Assembly: GCA_024449915.1 (NCBI GenBank)
Contig: JAMZAV010000438.1
Coordinates: forward strand, 186,001 to 250,000
DNA length: 64,000 nucleotides
Direction of reading: 5' to 3'
Source: Sweltsa coloradensis
Lineage: Eukaryota; Arthropoda; Insecta; Plecoptera; Chloroperlidae
The notes under the pieces are model-generated. The model did no database searches, was not told where the DNA came from, and saw only the letters and a list, made by a program, of their open reading frames with translations. Positions 12,640 to 24,624 of the stretch are shown here, piece after piece (within the stretch, counting starts at the first letter, position 1; each line of letters starts with the position of its first letter). The translations under genes were made by a program, and so were the position numbers.

Positions 12640-14600
12640 AAAATTTCCCTTCCCTTTCTTTGGGGGGTGTCCTTTCTGTGTTTTAATAGCGCACCCCCTT
12701 TACATTGCTAAACACCTATGCGAGAACAAAAATTAAAGCTATATAGTTTTTTTTTCATTTTTTGTTTTTTTTATTTTTTTGGCAAAACGTGTCTGTTGCA
12801 AAATATTTTGGGGAGTGCTTTCTCAAAAATAAAAATAATTTTAAACGGGGCTTGGCTGTTTTTTTTAAATTTTAAAAAATTAATTTATTTAAAAAATAAT
12901 ATGCTTTGATTTTATCGGATTAAAAATAAGATAGAAAAATTAACGGGCCCGGGGGGGCAATTTTGCCCAGGGATGTTTTTTTTTAAGACCCTTTAACGGG
13001 AGGGGGTTGGTTAGGGGCCACATGCCCCTTTTTGCTTTCTTCCCCGGGTTGGTGGAGCCTGAAGGGAGGATGCCCCCGGTTTTTCCTTGCAACAAAATTT
13101 TGGGTTGGTATGTTTCGAAGGAGGGGGTTTGGGTGAGTTTTTAAAAACGCTGCATAAAATGGAACTGATATCCCCTCTAGGTGGCCTCCATCTTTTTAAA
13201 ACCCAAAGTCTGAAATGAAACGCGGACTTTTCTAGTGCAAGGGGGAACGCCAGTGATGTTTCTCCTATCTTTTTTTTGAAATGTTTGAATTTTTTTTCGA
13301 TGTGAATCTCTGCCGGGTCGCCCACACCGGGGACGCTTTACGTGAGGGTTTGGTCGTAGCATAAATTTGTACAATTAAAATTTTGGTAGAAAAGGACTCT
13401 TTCCCCAGAGCTTTTTAAAAGTGGATACAACGATGCGAGCTTTCCTTTGCTTTGGGCAATCTTACCCTTTAACGTGGGGTCCAAAATTTGAGATTCTTGT
13501 TAGAAAGGCCCTGGGATAATTATTCCTGCTTGACCATTGAACATTTTGGGTCATGGATTACAACGAAAAATGCATCTCCCGGGTTAAAAATTCCCCCGAA
13601 AAATAGTGGGGCACTAGTTTTTGAAGCATTTAGACCCATACCCCAAATTTTTTCTCCCAAATCCCCCCCATCAAACCCACCCTTTTTGGGCCAAATTTCA
13701 AACGAAATTTTTCAGCACGCTTACCCATTATTAGCCCCCCAAAAAAAAAAAATCGCCCGGGCCAAAGCATCCAAAAAATACTTGCGGGGAGGTGGGGAAA
13801 GCCCATGGGTAAATATTTTAAAAATAGAAGGGGAAAAATAAAAGGGACCCTTTGAGGCCCCCCCAGCACAAAGGGCCCGGGCCTTTGGGGAAAGGAGCGT
13901 TTTCCCTTTAAACCTAAAAACGATCTTTCCAGCGAAAAAACTTTTTTGTGATGTTGTGAGGTATCTTGGAAATTAAAATTTTTAATCATTTTAAAAAAAG
14001 CAAAACCTTTCCCGGCCCCCAAAACGGTCAAATGTTTTTGAAAAGTCTAGGAAGAGGGGGCCGCTTTTGACCTTAAAAAGGATTTATTCCTCCGTAGGGG
14101 TTTAAACCACTCTGGGCCAACTGTTGGAAGACGAGTTTTTTGGCACGGAAACCAAATTGCTGTCAGGCAGGACGGGTTTTTCGTCGCATGGCGTTAAGTC
14201 ACCCAGGGGGAATTTTTTTCAAATATTTTTGACAGGGGGGAGAAAGCTAAGGGGTTCCTTTTCCCCTGGGGGGATCTCGTGGGGGTTTGCCAGGTTTAAA
14301 AAAAGTTTTTTATCTTTGCCCCCTTTTCCATAAATTTTGGGAAAAATTTTGAAGGGGACAGAGCTGCATTAAAAGACTGCTGTAGAAATTTTTGTGCTTT
14401 TTTTGGGAAGGGGAAAATTTGACAATTTGCCCCTTTTATCCCACCCACCCCGGGTGCTTTGTTAAGAGGAAAGCTGTGCTTTTTCGGAAAATTCGGCTAA
14501 TGTGCTTTTTGGGGGCCCTGGGGAAAGGGTTCCCACCGGTTTCAGGAATTCTCAGAAAAAAAAATGTTTTTACATGATTCTTTAATTTTTGGTTTTACTC
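12640..14600 (-). pseudogene. LINE reverse transcriptase, copy 1 (noisy)
   Basis: This is the same unit as 17790-19700, shifted by about 5.14 kb. On the - strand, fragments align with a Jockey-like RT: a fingers segment near 14400-14250 (FPK..GKGGKDKKLFL), then FPSIFKIFTHG near 13830-13790 in place of the LLFNIFT block, then a thumb-like segment ending IHIEKKFKHFKKKIGE near 13300-13250. Frames shift every few dozen codons because homopolymers are inflated, so no intact protein can be read. Whether the genomic copy is truly broken or only badly sequenced cannot be told from this window. Confidence 0.65.
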
Positions 14601-17600
14601 GTTTGCTGGGTTAGGAGTAAAGGGTTTCTCCCCCAAAGGCTTTGCCCAGAAAATGACTTTTGCTTTTTTAAACCCGGGCTACAGGCAATTTTGTGTTGTT
14701 GACGGGGGAAGGGGGATCGGGGCGGGGCGGCGCTGTAGCTTTTTTCCCAATACTCCAGATTTTTTTTCCCCCAAAAAGGGAAAATTCCCCGGGACTGCCT
14801 CTTTCCATTTTTCTCCACGTTTGCTCAGGCAAGGGCCTCTTTAAACTTTGCCTGCTCTATTCATGCGCTTTTTTTAATTTCGGGGGTTCGTTTCCCTTTG
14901 CCACTCGCGCCTAATGGCATTTTTTCTTTTTTATTGCTTTTCGGGGGGGCGGGGCGGGTCGAAACAATGCCCTCCCCCTCGATATTTTATTAGGAACGCA
15001 GCAAAACACGCCCTTTTGGTTTACCTCTGTGAGGGTTTTGGAAAAACTTTGTCTAGCTAAATAGGGGTTTCCCTAATGGTAGGACAGAGGCCCGGAATAC
15101 TTTTTCCCAATAAATTTTTTTAAAATTTGGGCCAGCCCCTGTTTTTTTAAAAATCTCTTTTTGGGTCTGGGGGGTTAACAAGAACCAAATTCCCCCATGC
15201 GAATAAATGTTTTGGATCATGTTTCCGGGGTTTAGTGCTGGTTTTGGCCAAAAAGTCGAAAGGAGCATCGGATTTTAACGAGCAAGGAAATACCCTAATA
15301 CACTGGAAATGTGATTCCATTGGGGATAGGGGGTTTGGGCCCCCGGCGGACCTGCAATACTGTCAGGGGACAACATTGGAAATAGAGGGAATACCTCTTG
15401 TTTTTGAAACCCTAATTTCCACGGGGGGATTTTCGCATTTAAGGGTCGCCTGCAATGACCCTTTGGGTTGTTTAAAAGACGTCATGCATCGGGGTTTCAC
15501 GCCGGAAAGTCCCGGGGACGGGGGTCAAATATACAGAGAGGTTTTAAGAGGGCCATTTTGGAAAGGGGGAATTTTTATGCTGTAGTCTCCACGTCGTGGG
15601 GCTTTGGCAGGGGTTTGGTATTTGAAAAGGCTAATGGGGCCGGTTCCCCAAAAGATTGCAGTAACCCCCCCCTTGGTGCGCTCTTTTTTTTGGTCACATC
15701 CTGGGCCTGTCTGTTCGATAAAATTTTGGGGTTTTCCCAATTTTCCCCAAGTTACCTCGGGTCGAAGGTCTTTTTAGATATTAAACGGGACGGGGAACAT
15801 CATGAGTTTCATAAAAATAAAGAATTTTCGGGTTCTTTGTTTTTTACCCCGCCTTTGGGCCCTTCCTTTCCAAAAATGTGAACCCCATTTGGTTTAGGGA
15901 CTGCCTTTTTTGGTTTTTTTTTTCTTGGCGAACCGGTAAAAAAGCCTCCCATGTGTTGAAATATTGTTTTTCGGGTGGGGCTTTGCAACTTCCCGGCAAA
16001 GTACAGCCCCCATTTCCCATGGTGATTCAGTTCTTTTTTCGGGTTTTGGGGAAACAGAGTAAGATGGATGATTTGTAAAATTTTTTTGGTGGGGTCCCGG
16101 GTTGTATTGGGAACCCTGTTCTTTTTGGGTTACCCCTTCGAAACCTTAAGTTGTGGAAACCCCCGCCTGTGAAAAACGAAAACTGGGGACTTGTGTTTTT
16201 TGGGCAGGGGGGGAAAAGCCTTTTTGGAGCTTGTTTGGGCCCGGGTTTTTGGGTTGTGTTGGGGTCCGTTTGGACGGTTTTTTTTGGGGCCCGCCTTTGG
16301 GGAAAGGGCGGTAGCGCTCTGGGGCTGTTTGAAATCGGGAAATCGCCTCGGCAGGGGGGGGTGATCTCCCCCACATTGGCACTTTTGGGTTGGTAAACGC
16401 CCCTATCCTTTGGGCATTCTGCCCCAGCGTGGGCCTCCCCGCCATTTGTAACTTTTGGGGGGCCTTTTTTCAAAGGTGAAAAGCCCAAAAACCCTTTGGG
16501 CATTTTGAAAGGACTTTTTGAGGCCCCTTTGGGGCCCTCTAAAATGCCTACCCGCCCCAAAACGGTCCGAGACGCGTCAGTTTTTGGGAATTTTTTTGGG
16601 GTTTGGGGAACCAATGTGGTAAACCAAAAACAAGGGCCCAATTTGACCGGGATCCCATTCGTGCTATCTCCGATAAAGGAAAATTTTGGTAAACTTTTTT
16701 GGGGGGTCTACCCTCCTTCCGTAAACACCCTCCTTTACCTCCTCCACTGGGGGGGTGGAACTTAGTCCTCAAATCACGTGCTTGGGGGTTTTAATCGGGG
16801 AAAGGGGGGTTTTTAAAGGTTTGATTTTGGGGAAATTTTTTTCCCTTTAAATTTGGGTTTGTGCCCCGCACGGTAGTCTCTATGGACGTGAGCTTGAGCT
16901 TGTGCGAGTCCTTTGCGTTCACAACGGGTAAAGTCTGACTTGCATAGTGGTTTTGATGCCCTGATTTGTCTGGTAATCAGGGAACCTTTTTACAACCCCC
17001 CAAACCCGGGGGGTAAAAACGGATCGTTTTTGGGTTTAGGAGTTGTCTGCGTGCCCTATCGTCGGGCTCCCTTGGGGGCTGCCAGGTTGGGCCCATGGGG
17101 TCGGCCAGAGGTGAAAACTTTTTCTGTTTGAACAAAATTTGGGACGTTTTTTGTTTTGCCGGCCCTCCTTTCGGGGGGCGCGGGCCCAAAAAAAGTCTTC
17201 TTTTTTTCAGGTTCCTCGAAAACGAGCACGCTTGTTGGGTTGCCTTTATCCGCGTCTTTGACCGTCCTTTCCGCCTCGTCGGGGCTGGGGACGGGGTTTT
17301 TGTGGGATGGTCACAAACAGGGAAATTTACCCCAAAAACAAAAAAAAAAATTGATTTGGGGGGGGCCTGGGTGAGTGGTTGGGCTGGTCCAACCTCAGGC
17401 GCCCCCCAAAAACCCTTTGGGAGGGAACCCGGGGTGAACCCACAACAAATTTGGGGCGACCCGGGGCAGTCCGAACGGGCCCCCGGTGACCCCAAAAACC
17501 GGGGGGAAAAACCGACTTTAAACGGGAATTGGCGAACAACGCCCCACGTAGCCCGTGGCTAGTAGGGGGCCCAACGGACGTCTTCTTTCCCTGCCCTTTT

Positions 17601-17790
17601 CGCCCGGGGATTCCTTCCCAAAAGTAACTTGCTTTTTTCCCCTTGGCCAGGCGGATCCCAAAAAGGGGTAGGCAGCAAGTGGTTCTTCTTCCCCACTTCT
17701 TCTCCATGTGCCCTTTTGGAAAAATTTTCAACAATGAGTTTTACTCGGTAAAAACCTCTGGCAAATTCCCGGCGTACTCCTGTCATAAAT
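14600..17790. other. Noisy block, 5' part of the LINE-bearing unit, unidentified
   Basis: About 3.2 kb of GC-rich sequence full of runs such as ggggcccc and ttttttaaaa. If the LINE reads on the - strand, this is where its endonuclease and upstream part should lie, but no endonuclease motif could be read in any frame. The long open frames here (for example 15235-15585 + and 16027-16641 -) have no domain and look like products of base errors. Confidence 0.4.
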
Positions 17791-19700
17791 GAAAATTACC
17801 TTACCCCCCCTTTTTTGGGGGGTGTGCATGGTGTGTTTTTTTAAACGCCCTCCCCTTACAATTCTGACACCAGTGCAGAAACAAATAATAATTTTCCTAT
17901 ATAGATTTAATTTTTATTGTTGATTTTTTTAGTTGTGCAACCCCGTGTCTGTTGCATAAAATTTTTGGGGTGCTTTTTTTCGAAAAAGAATAATTTTTTA
18001 CAGGCTTGGGTGTAATTTTTTTTTAAATTTTTTAAAATTAAAAGTAAAATAATATGCGATTTTTAAATTTTTTAAACGGATTCCCAAAAAGATGAACCTT
18101 TTAACCCGGGGGTAGGGGAATTTTGCCCATGATTTTTTGTTTTAAAATCCTAAAAAGGGAGGGAGGTTTTTTAGGGCCCCTTGCACCCCTGCTTTTTTAG
18201 GGGGTGGGGAGCCTGAAGTGGGGGATTGCAGCGCTTTCTTGCAACAGAATTTGGGGGTATGTTTTTGAATGAGAGGGGTTTTTGGGGAGTCTTTTTAACG
18301 CTGCTAAAATGGAAATGATAGTGCCTCTAGGGGGGGCCTTTCCCTCATTTTTAACCCACAGTCTGATGGAAAAGGGCGGAATTCTAGGCAATGGGGAAAA
18401 GCCATGATGATTTCACTATCTTGTTTTTTTAAATGTTTTAAGTTTTTTTGATGTGAAAACTCTGCGCAGGTTTGACCAAACCGGGGGGCCGTACGTGAGG
18501 GGCCGGGGCGTATGGGATGATTTTTTACAATTTTAATTTTGGTTAACAGGGGCTCATTTTCCCCCAGAGCGTAAAAAATGGTACAAAATCGAGCTTTCAG
18601 TTGCTTTGGGAAAATTTTGCCTTAAAAGTGTGGTCCGAAATTGAAATTCTTGTTAAATAAAAGGCCCCCTAGATAATTATTCCTTTTGACCCCTTGAACA
18701 TTTTTGTCAGGATTTCGAACGAAGATGCATCTGCCGTTAAAAATTCCGGAAAAAAGTGTGGCAAATAGTTTTTTGAAGCATTTTGACCCTCCCCCATTTT
18801 TTCCCTACCAATCGAAAAATCAAATTTCCCCCGCTTGTTGGAATTCGGGAAAGCAATGTTCCCCACGCTTACCATTATTAGCGGGAACCAAAATCGTCTG
18901 CAAAGCATCCGAAAACTACTTGGTGGGAGGCGTCGGGAAATTTATGGGTAAATATATTAAAAATAGAAGGGAAATACAAGAGCCTTGAGGAACCCCCAGC
19001 AGCTATAGGCCCCCCTTGTGGGGTAGAGTTTTGGCCCTTTTAAATAGAAACGATCGTCCACCCCGGGGAAACTGTTTTTTGATGTTATGAGGTAAAATTT
19101 TGGAAAATTTAAGTTTTTTTCATCTTAAAAAGCCCGACCCTTTAAAGCCACCACGGTTTAAAAGCTTTTTCAACGTCTAGGAAACGGGCCCCTGTTTTGG
19201 GCGCTTAAAAAATGATTTTTCCTCCGTATGGTTTTCAACCCCTCTAGCCAATGTTGGACAGACGAGTTTTTTGGCACGGAAAACCCAAAATTTCTGTCAG
19301 GCGGACGTGGTTTTTTGTCAGCATGGCGTTGAAAATCTAGCCAGGAGAATCTTTTCAAATATTTTTGAAGGTTTTAAAAGCAAACTTAAAAGGGTCTGAG
19401 CTGGATGGTCTCGTGGTGGTTTTTCCAGGCTTAAAAAAAAGTTTATTAAACTTTGCCACTTTCCCTGAATTGGGAAATGTTGAAGTGACAGAGCTGCATT
19501 GAAGACTGCTAGTAGTCTTTTGCTGCTTTTGGGTTTGGAAGGGGTTTGGGCCCCTTTTTCCCCCTTTAAACCCATCCAGCCCGGTGCTTTGTTAAGAGGG
19601 AAAGCTCGTGCTATTTCCGGGGAAATTCGGCAATGTGCATTTGTCGGGCCCCCGGGAATTTTCCCCGGCTCAGGGTTTTCAGCAAAAAAAATGTTCTAAA
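17790..19700 (-). pseudogene. LINE reverse transcriptase, copy 2 (Jockey-like)
   Basis: On the - strand the blocks come in the right order for a Jockey-group RT. 19575-19318 reads FNAALSLQHFPIQGKW, then LEKPPRDHPAQTLLSLLLKP and SKIFEKILLARF. 19300-19230 reads NFGFSVPKNSSVQHWLEGL, the FGFR..HS block. 18990-18870 reads AAGGSSRLLYFPSIFNIFTH, then FGCFADDFGSR, holding the catalytic FADD. A thumb-like segment with LKHFKK lies near 18440. Frames break repeatedly. The unit repeats 12640-14600 directly at an offset of about 5.14 kb. Confidence 0.75.
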
Positions 19701-20088
19701 TGTTATAATTTTTTGGGGTGTACCGGGTTTTCTTTGGGGTTTGGAAATGAAGGGCTCCCCCAGCGTTTTCAGCAATGCATTTTCCTTTTTTAAAAAGGGC
19801 TCAGGGTACTGAAAATTTTTCTAAAATATCCCAAAACCCCAAAATCAAGTGTAAAGTTGGGAAAGTACGTGCTAACCCTTTGGGTTTTAAACTTACAGAG
19901 TTGGGAGTATGAATTCCCATGTTTATATTGAAACAAAAAAAATATTTTAACCCCCAAAAAAAAGCACCGTGGGTTAAAAAGTTAGCTAAAAATAAAAAAT
20001 TAAGGAGGGGAAAAAATACTTATTGTAATTATTTTTTGAATATTTTTTCTAAAGCAAAAGGGGATAGCGCCACTATCGATCGATAAGG

Positions 20089-21590
20089 GTGTTTGGGAAG
20101 TCGTGTATGTGCCACCCTGATGCCCTGCTCTATAAACCCCCTTTGGGGCATAGTGTATTTGGGCCCTGTGGGGTGCCATTTTACAATGGCCGGGGCCCCT
20201 GGGGCGTCCCTATATGTGCCATGAGGGTAACTATTTCCTTACCCCAGCCAAGCTTTTGGCACATTTCTTTGTGCCATGTGATTTTCCATGCATTTCTAGC
20301 CAGGCTGGGCACATCGTTTTATGCGCCGAGGTTTCCCTGAAAACCCCTAAACCCGACTGAGGCGGCCCTCGTGTAAGTGCCATGTGATTGCCATGCACCA
20401 CTAGCCAGACCCGGGGGCGTCCTTTTATGTGCCATGGATTGCCATGCACCACTAAAAAGAATGGGGCGCGTCGTAAAAAAGTGCCATTCGATTGCCATGC
20501 ACCATAACCAGGGCTGAGGCGCGTCGTGCATGTGCCCTGCGATTGCCATGCCCCCACTAACCCGACGAAGCGCGTCCCTATTTAAATGCCAAAGCTATTT
20601 CCATTCCACCACTAAACAGACTGGGGCGCGTCCTATAAAGTGCCCTGCGATTTCCATGCACCAATAACCCGACTGAGGCCCCGGGCGTTTTATGTGCCAT
20701 TCGATTTTCTAGCACCACTTTTAAACCCGACTGAGGCCCGTGGTATGTGCCATGCGATTGCTATCACCCCTACCGGGCTGAGGCGCGTCGTGTAAAAGGG
20801 CCCGGGGATTTCCATGCACCACTAAACCCGGGCTGAGGCGGGGTCCCTGTAAGTGCCATGTGATTGCCCCTTTCTCTATTAAACCGGGGTGTGGCGCGTC
20901 TTGTATTTGGGCCCTGCGATTGCCTTTCTCTACTACCGGCTGTGGCGGGTCTTTGTATGTTCCAAATTTTATTGCCTTGCTCTTTTAGCCGGGCTTGTGG
21001 GACGTCCGGGGTTTTGTGCCATGTGATTGCCCCTTTCTCTCTAGCCGGGCTGTGGCGCGTCTTGTAGGGGCCCCTTTCCCAAAATTTCCTTGTTACAAGG
21101 GCCCAAATGGGCACGTCGTGTATGTGCCAGGGGGATTGGGCCCTGCCCTATTGGGGCCCGGGGAGTGGGGCGTCGTGTATGTGCCCCAAAGGGTTGGCCT
21201 GCTCTACTACCGGGTTGTGGCGCGTCGGTAAAGTACCCCGTTAAATTTCCCATGGGACTATTGGCCCGGGGCGGGCCGTCCCTGTATGTGCCAAAGTGGT
21301 TGACATTTTCTCTACTAGCCGGGCTGTGGCGCGTGTGTAGGTTCCATGTGATTGCCCTGCTCTATAGCCGGGCTGTGGCCCCGTTTGGATGTGCCCCGTG
21401 ATTGCCATTTCCTACTGCCCGGGGTGTGGGGGGGCGTGTATTGCCATGTGATTTCCCCTGCTCTACTAGTCAGGGGTGTGGCGCATCGGTTTGCAAAGTG
21501 AATTTTCCCCTGATCTACTAGCCCGGGGTGTGGCGCTTCGTTTTTTGTGCCCGGTGGGTTTCCATGGCCCCCTGTCCTGGCCCCCCCCGG
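20089..21590. repeat. ~52-bp minisatellite array, roughly 30 units
   Basis: The unit reads about 'gtgccatgtgattgccatg', then caccactagcc, then 'gggctgtggcgcgtcgtgta'. Units follow one another with indels and base errors. The words gccatg and ggcgcgtcg recur throughout. It abuts the right end of the 10-kb insertion. The short open frames inside it are artefacts of the period. Confidence 0.85.
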
Positions 21591-21792
21591 GGCATCATGC
21601 ATGGGGCCCTGTTCCCAAACCCTTTTACCTAAACCATTCCGGGGGCAACACTCAATGGGCCTGCAATAACCATGCCCCAAATATTCCTGATCGTGGGATG
21701 GGGTTTTTTAAAGGCCCCCGCATTTTGCCATTGGGAGGCGCGACGGTCATGGGCCATGGATAAACCCAAAAATTCCGTTGGGTACTAGGGGG

Positions 21793-21966
21793 GCCAAAGT
21801 TTCCAATATCCAATTATTTCCCAAGGTAGGCCTTTTTTGGGTAAAACCTTTTAAATTTTAGGAAAAATCCACCGCCCATCTAGAGGAAACCCTTGGAAAA
21901 TCATTTTTCTGGAAAAAAATTACAAATAATACACTGCTTCCTCGATAGTATTTTGATTACTTCTAG
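21793..21966 (+). mobile_element. Family E1 element, copy 1, middle segment
   Basis: Resumes the element broken at 11760, matching 23305-23447 ('aaatccaccgcc', 'ttttgattacttctag'), and is interrupted again at 21967 by a hAT-like MITE. The first ~100 bases carry the same homopolymer noise as the insertion. Confidence 0.8.
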
Positions 21967-22713
21967 CAGAGTCGATAAAGAAGTTTCCCCTTTGGGGAGG
22001 TCCCCTTACTCCCAAGTCAAAACGGAATCTAACGTCCTGCGCGCTGAGAGCGGCTCCAATGTGAAACTAATAAAAGCACTGCACGCTAAATACGGTCAGT
22101 AGATTATCGATGTGCAGTGACGCTGAAATCAACAAACAACAGACGAAACGTCAAACTTCAATTTTATTTCAATCATATTAGCCCTGGGCCCTAGTCTTTT
22201 AAAACGATTTACTTTTGATTTATTATTGTACTATAAAGTGTTGCGCAGGCGTCAGTGACATTTTCGTGCGAAATAATTTGAGATATGCCTTGTTCAAGCC
22301 TAACGGACGTAAGTGTAGCCTAGGCCCAAGGCCACAATACAGTTTTCAGACGTAAGTACGCCCTAGGCACTCAAATCGAAATCTTGAACAATACATATTG
22401 CCGGCCTAGCTCCTAAGCTTAGGTCTACTCCATCAGAAATATCCTCATTAATAAAGAGAGTTTGCTTTATGCCAAAACATTCGCCAACATTCGATCGTAT
22501 TTAATATTTTGACGTTTCCGCCATTTGTTTTCATCGACTGTTAACTACTAGTAGAAAAGTGACGTACTTTTATTGAAGTAGTTCCATCAATCGTCACACA
22601 GAGTCGCGCGGAACGTTAGATTCCCAACGCCAAAAACCGACTTTTTATTTAACCCAGGGCGGTATAGGGAGTTGGAGGACCTCCCCAACGGGGAAACTTC
22701 TTTATCGACTCTG
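21967..22713. mobile_element. hAT-like MITE (747 bp) nested in E1 copy 1
   Basis: The left end CAGAGTCGATAAAGAAGTTT matches the reverse complement of the right end, AAACTTCTTTATCGACTCTG. The inverted repeat continues inward for over 100 bp, including 'ggaatctaacg' and its reverse complement 'cgttagattcc'. The CAGAG terminus and an imperfect ~8-bp target duplication (acttctag / tcctctag) suit the hAT superfamily. It has no coding capacity. The intact E1 copy at 23436-23455 gives the empty site. Confidence 0.8.
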
Positions 22714-23140
22714 CTTCCTCTAGGTGGCAGTGCATAGTGCGAACCTCGTGCGAGTTTTCGTTGCCATGGTAACGTTACTTTTGTTATAATGTAATTTCCA
22801 TCTACACTACTTATCGGATCAAAATAAAATTAACATATTCGTGACCGGACGGACATTCTAAATGATTTGGCCACCTCAGATTTTGTCACCGTTTAGTTTT
22901 AAAAAAAAACTTTCGATTAACTTTAATGTAACTTTTTAACTTTTTGAACGATTTTGCCACAAAACTAATGGCATTCAATCGGGAACAAAGCTTGCGGATG
23001 GTCAAAATTTCAACTCGATCCGAGCCTCCGTTCGAACGTTATGGCGAGACATACAAAAAAAAACAAAAAAAAAACACAAAACAAAACCAGTGACTATTTT
23101 TCCGGCAGAGTCAAATGAAAACGTTCGCTTCGCTCGCTTA
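22714..23140 (+). mobile_element. Family E1 element, copy 1, right segment
   Basis: About 95% identical by eye to 23442-23869: 'gttgccatggtaacgttact', 'gtgaccggacggacattcta', 'tcaactcgatccgagcctcc', an A-rich tract, and the end 'cgcttcgctcgctta'. Confidence 0.9.
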
Positions 23141-23184
23141 ATAATATATGCATAAAACAAGATTTGAAATTCGTATATTAAGGT

Positions 23185-23869
23185 TACTAGGAAACGCTCA
23201 GTTGGACGCGTTGATAAGCGAGCACGTGCTATAGCTAGACCCACATTGCACATTTTTTTAAATTTTAAAATTTGCGACGTTCGCTGTCCACAGGGCCATG
23301 TTTCCAATATTATTTATTATTGCCAAGGTATTTGGGTAAACCCGTTTTGTGAATAAAATCCACCGCCATCTAGAGGACCTTGACTCCTTGGGAAAACTAT
23401 TTGTTGACAAAATAGACTGCTTCCTCGAAAGTATTTTGATTACTTCTAGGTGGCAGTGCATTAGAAACTTCGCGCGTCTTTTCGTTGCCATGGCAACGTT
23501 ACTTTTGTTATAATGTAATTCCATCTACACTACTTATCGGATCGAAATAAAATTAACATATTCGTGACCGGACGGACATTCTAAATGATTTGGCTATCTC
23601 AGATTTTGTCCCCGTTAAGTTTTAGAAAAAAACTTTCGATTAACTTTAATGTAACTTTTTAACTTTTTGAACGATTTTGCCACAAAACTAATGGCATTCA
23701 ATCGAGAACGAAGCTTGCGGATGGTCAAAATTTCAACTCGATCCGAGCCTCCGTTCGAACGTTATCGCGAGACATACAAACAAACAAAAAAAAAAAAAAA
23801 AAAAAAAAACAAAACCAGTGACTAATTTTTCCGGCAGAGTCAAATGGAAACGCTCGCTTCGCTCGCTTA
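23185..23869 (+). mobile_element. Family E1 element, copy 2 (uninterrupted)
   Basis: A complete ~685-bp non-autonomous element from 'actaggaaacgctcagttgg' to 'cgctcgcttcgctcgctta'. Near its right side it has 'aaaatttcaactcgatccg', then a CAAACAAA/poly-A tract, then 'gagtcaaatggaaacgc'. It encodes no transposase. It serves as the empty-site reference for both insertions in copy 1. Confidence 0.85.
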
Positions 23870-24206
23870 AAAAGTATTTTCGTTTTTATTATTGTTAAAA
23901 AGACACAACATTCATTTTTCAAATTCTTATACTCATATGACGGTTCAAGAGACATCACGCTCTAATAAACACTGCGCAATGTGCCAAAATCCGTAAATGT
24001 TATACTTCGGGCCGCGAAAGTCTTCGATCCATCATTACATTTTCATACAAAGTTTTCCGACCAGAATATATAAATAAAAAAGTATAATGTCACATTGTAA
24101 TACAAAACAGAGAAATTGCTTTAGTTTTTTGTGTGTAAATATATATATTGATCACTGCAGAATGTGAGGGAAAAGTTGACTGTTAATGTTTTTTGGTTGA
24201 TTTCAG

Positions 24207-24408
24207 AACCGGTGGGAGTAAAATGCGAACAGAAGACGTACGAGATGTGCGAGGGGTGTGGCCAGAAGATCCATGACAGGTTCCTGATGAGAGTAGGGGA
24301 CGCAAGCTGGCACGAGCACTGCCTGGCGTGCTCTGAGTGTGGGGTGCTACTGAATCACTCGTGCTACTGTCGGGGAGGCAAGCTGTACTGCAAGCCAGAC
24401 TACGACAG
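24207..24408 (+). CDS. LMX1: LMX1-type LIM-homeobox protein, LIM domain 1 exon
   Basis: Acceptor ttgatttcag and donor AG|gtaggc define the exon. It encodes PVGVKCEQKTYEMCEGCGQK followed by a complete LIM domain with spacing C-x2-C-x17-H-x2-C-x2-C-x2-C-x16-C-x2-D, ending LYCKPDYDR. This matches LIM1 of LMX1A/LMX1B, which binds two zinc ions and mediates contacts with co-factors such as LDB proteins (family knowledge). The start phase requires one base from an upstream exon, so the initiator methionine lies in an exon that was not found; it may be upstream of the window. The phase-2 end joins cleanly to the exon at 26959. The intron begins almost directly with a tetranucleotide array. Confidence 0.95.
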
Positions 24409-24421
24409 GTAGGCACACGCC

Positions 24422-24624
<203 letters not shown>

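Larger units (their letters stand above)
11761..21792. mobile_element. ~10-kb composite insertion with short inverted ends and satellite arrays at both ends
   Basis: The left boundary reads CCCCCTAGTAGCAC just after 'gtccacggg'. The right boundary reads GGTACTAGGGGGG just before 'ccaaagtttccaat'. The uninterrupted copy (23290-23310) reads 'gtccacagggccatgtttcc', so about 10 kb was inserted here, probably with a short GGCC-containing target duplication. The ends are inverted repeats (CCCCCTAGTA with TACTAGGGGG). Inside the left end lies a ~165-bp satellite, inside the right end a ~52-bp satellite, and in the middle a tandemly repeated LINE-bearing unit. No transposase was recognised. Base quality is poor from about 12150 on. 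Confidence 0.6.

Noticed and set aside
15235..15881. Pair of overlapping + strand frames of 116 and 137 codons
   Set aside because: They lie in the noisy tract, opposite the LINE strand, with no domain and atypical composition driven by G/C runs.
20089..21770. Protein-coding frames in the 52-bp array
   Set aside because: Frames arise from the repeat period and base errors; they have no domains and occur on both strands.
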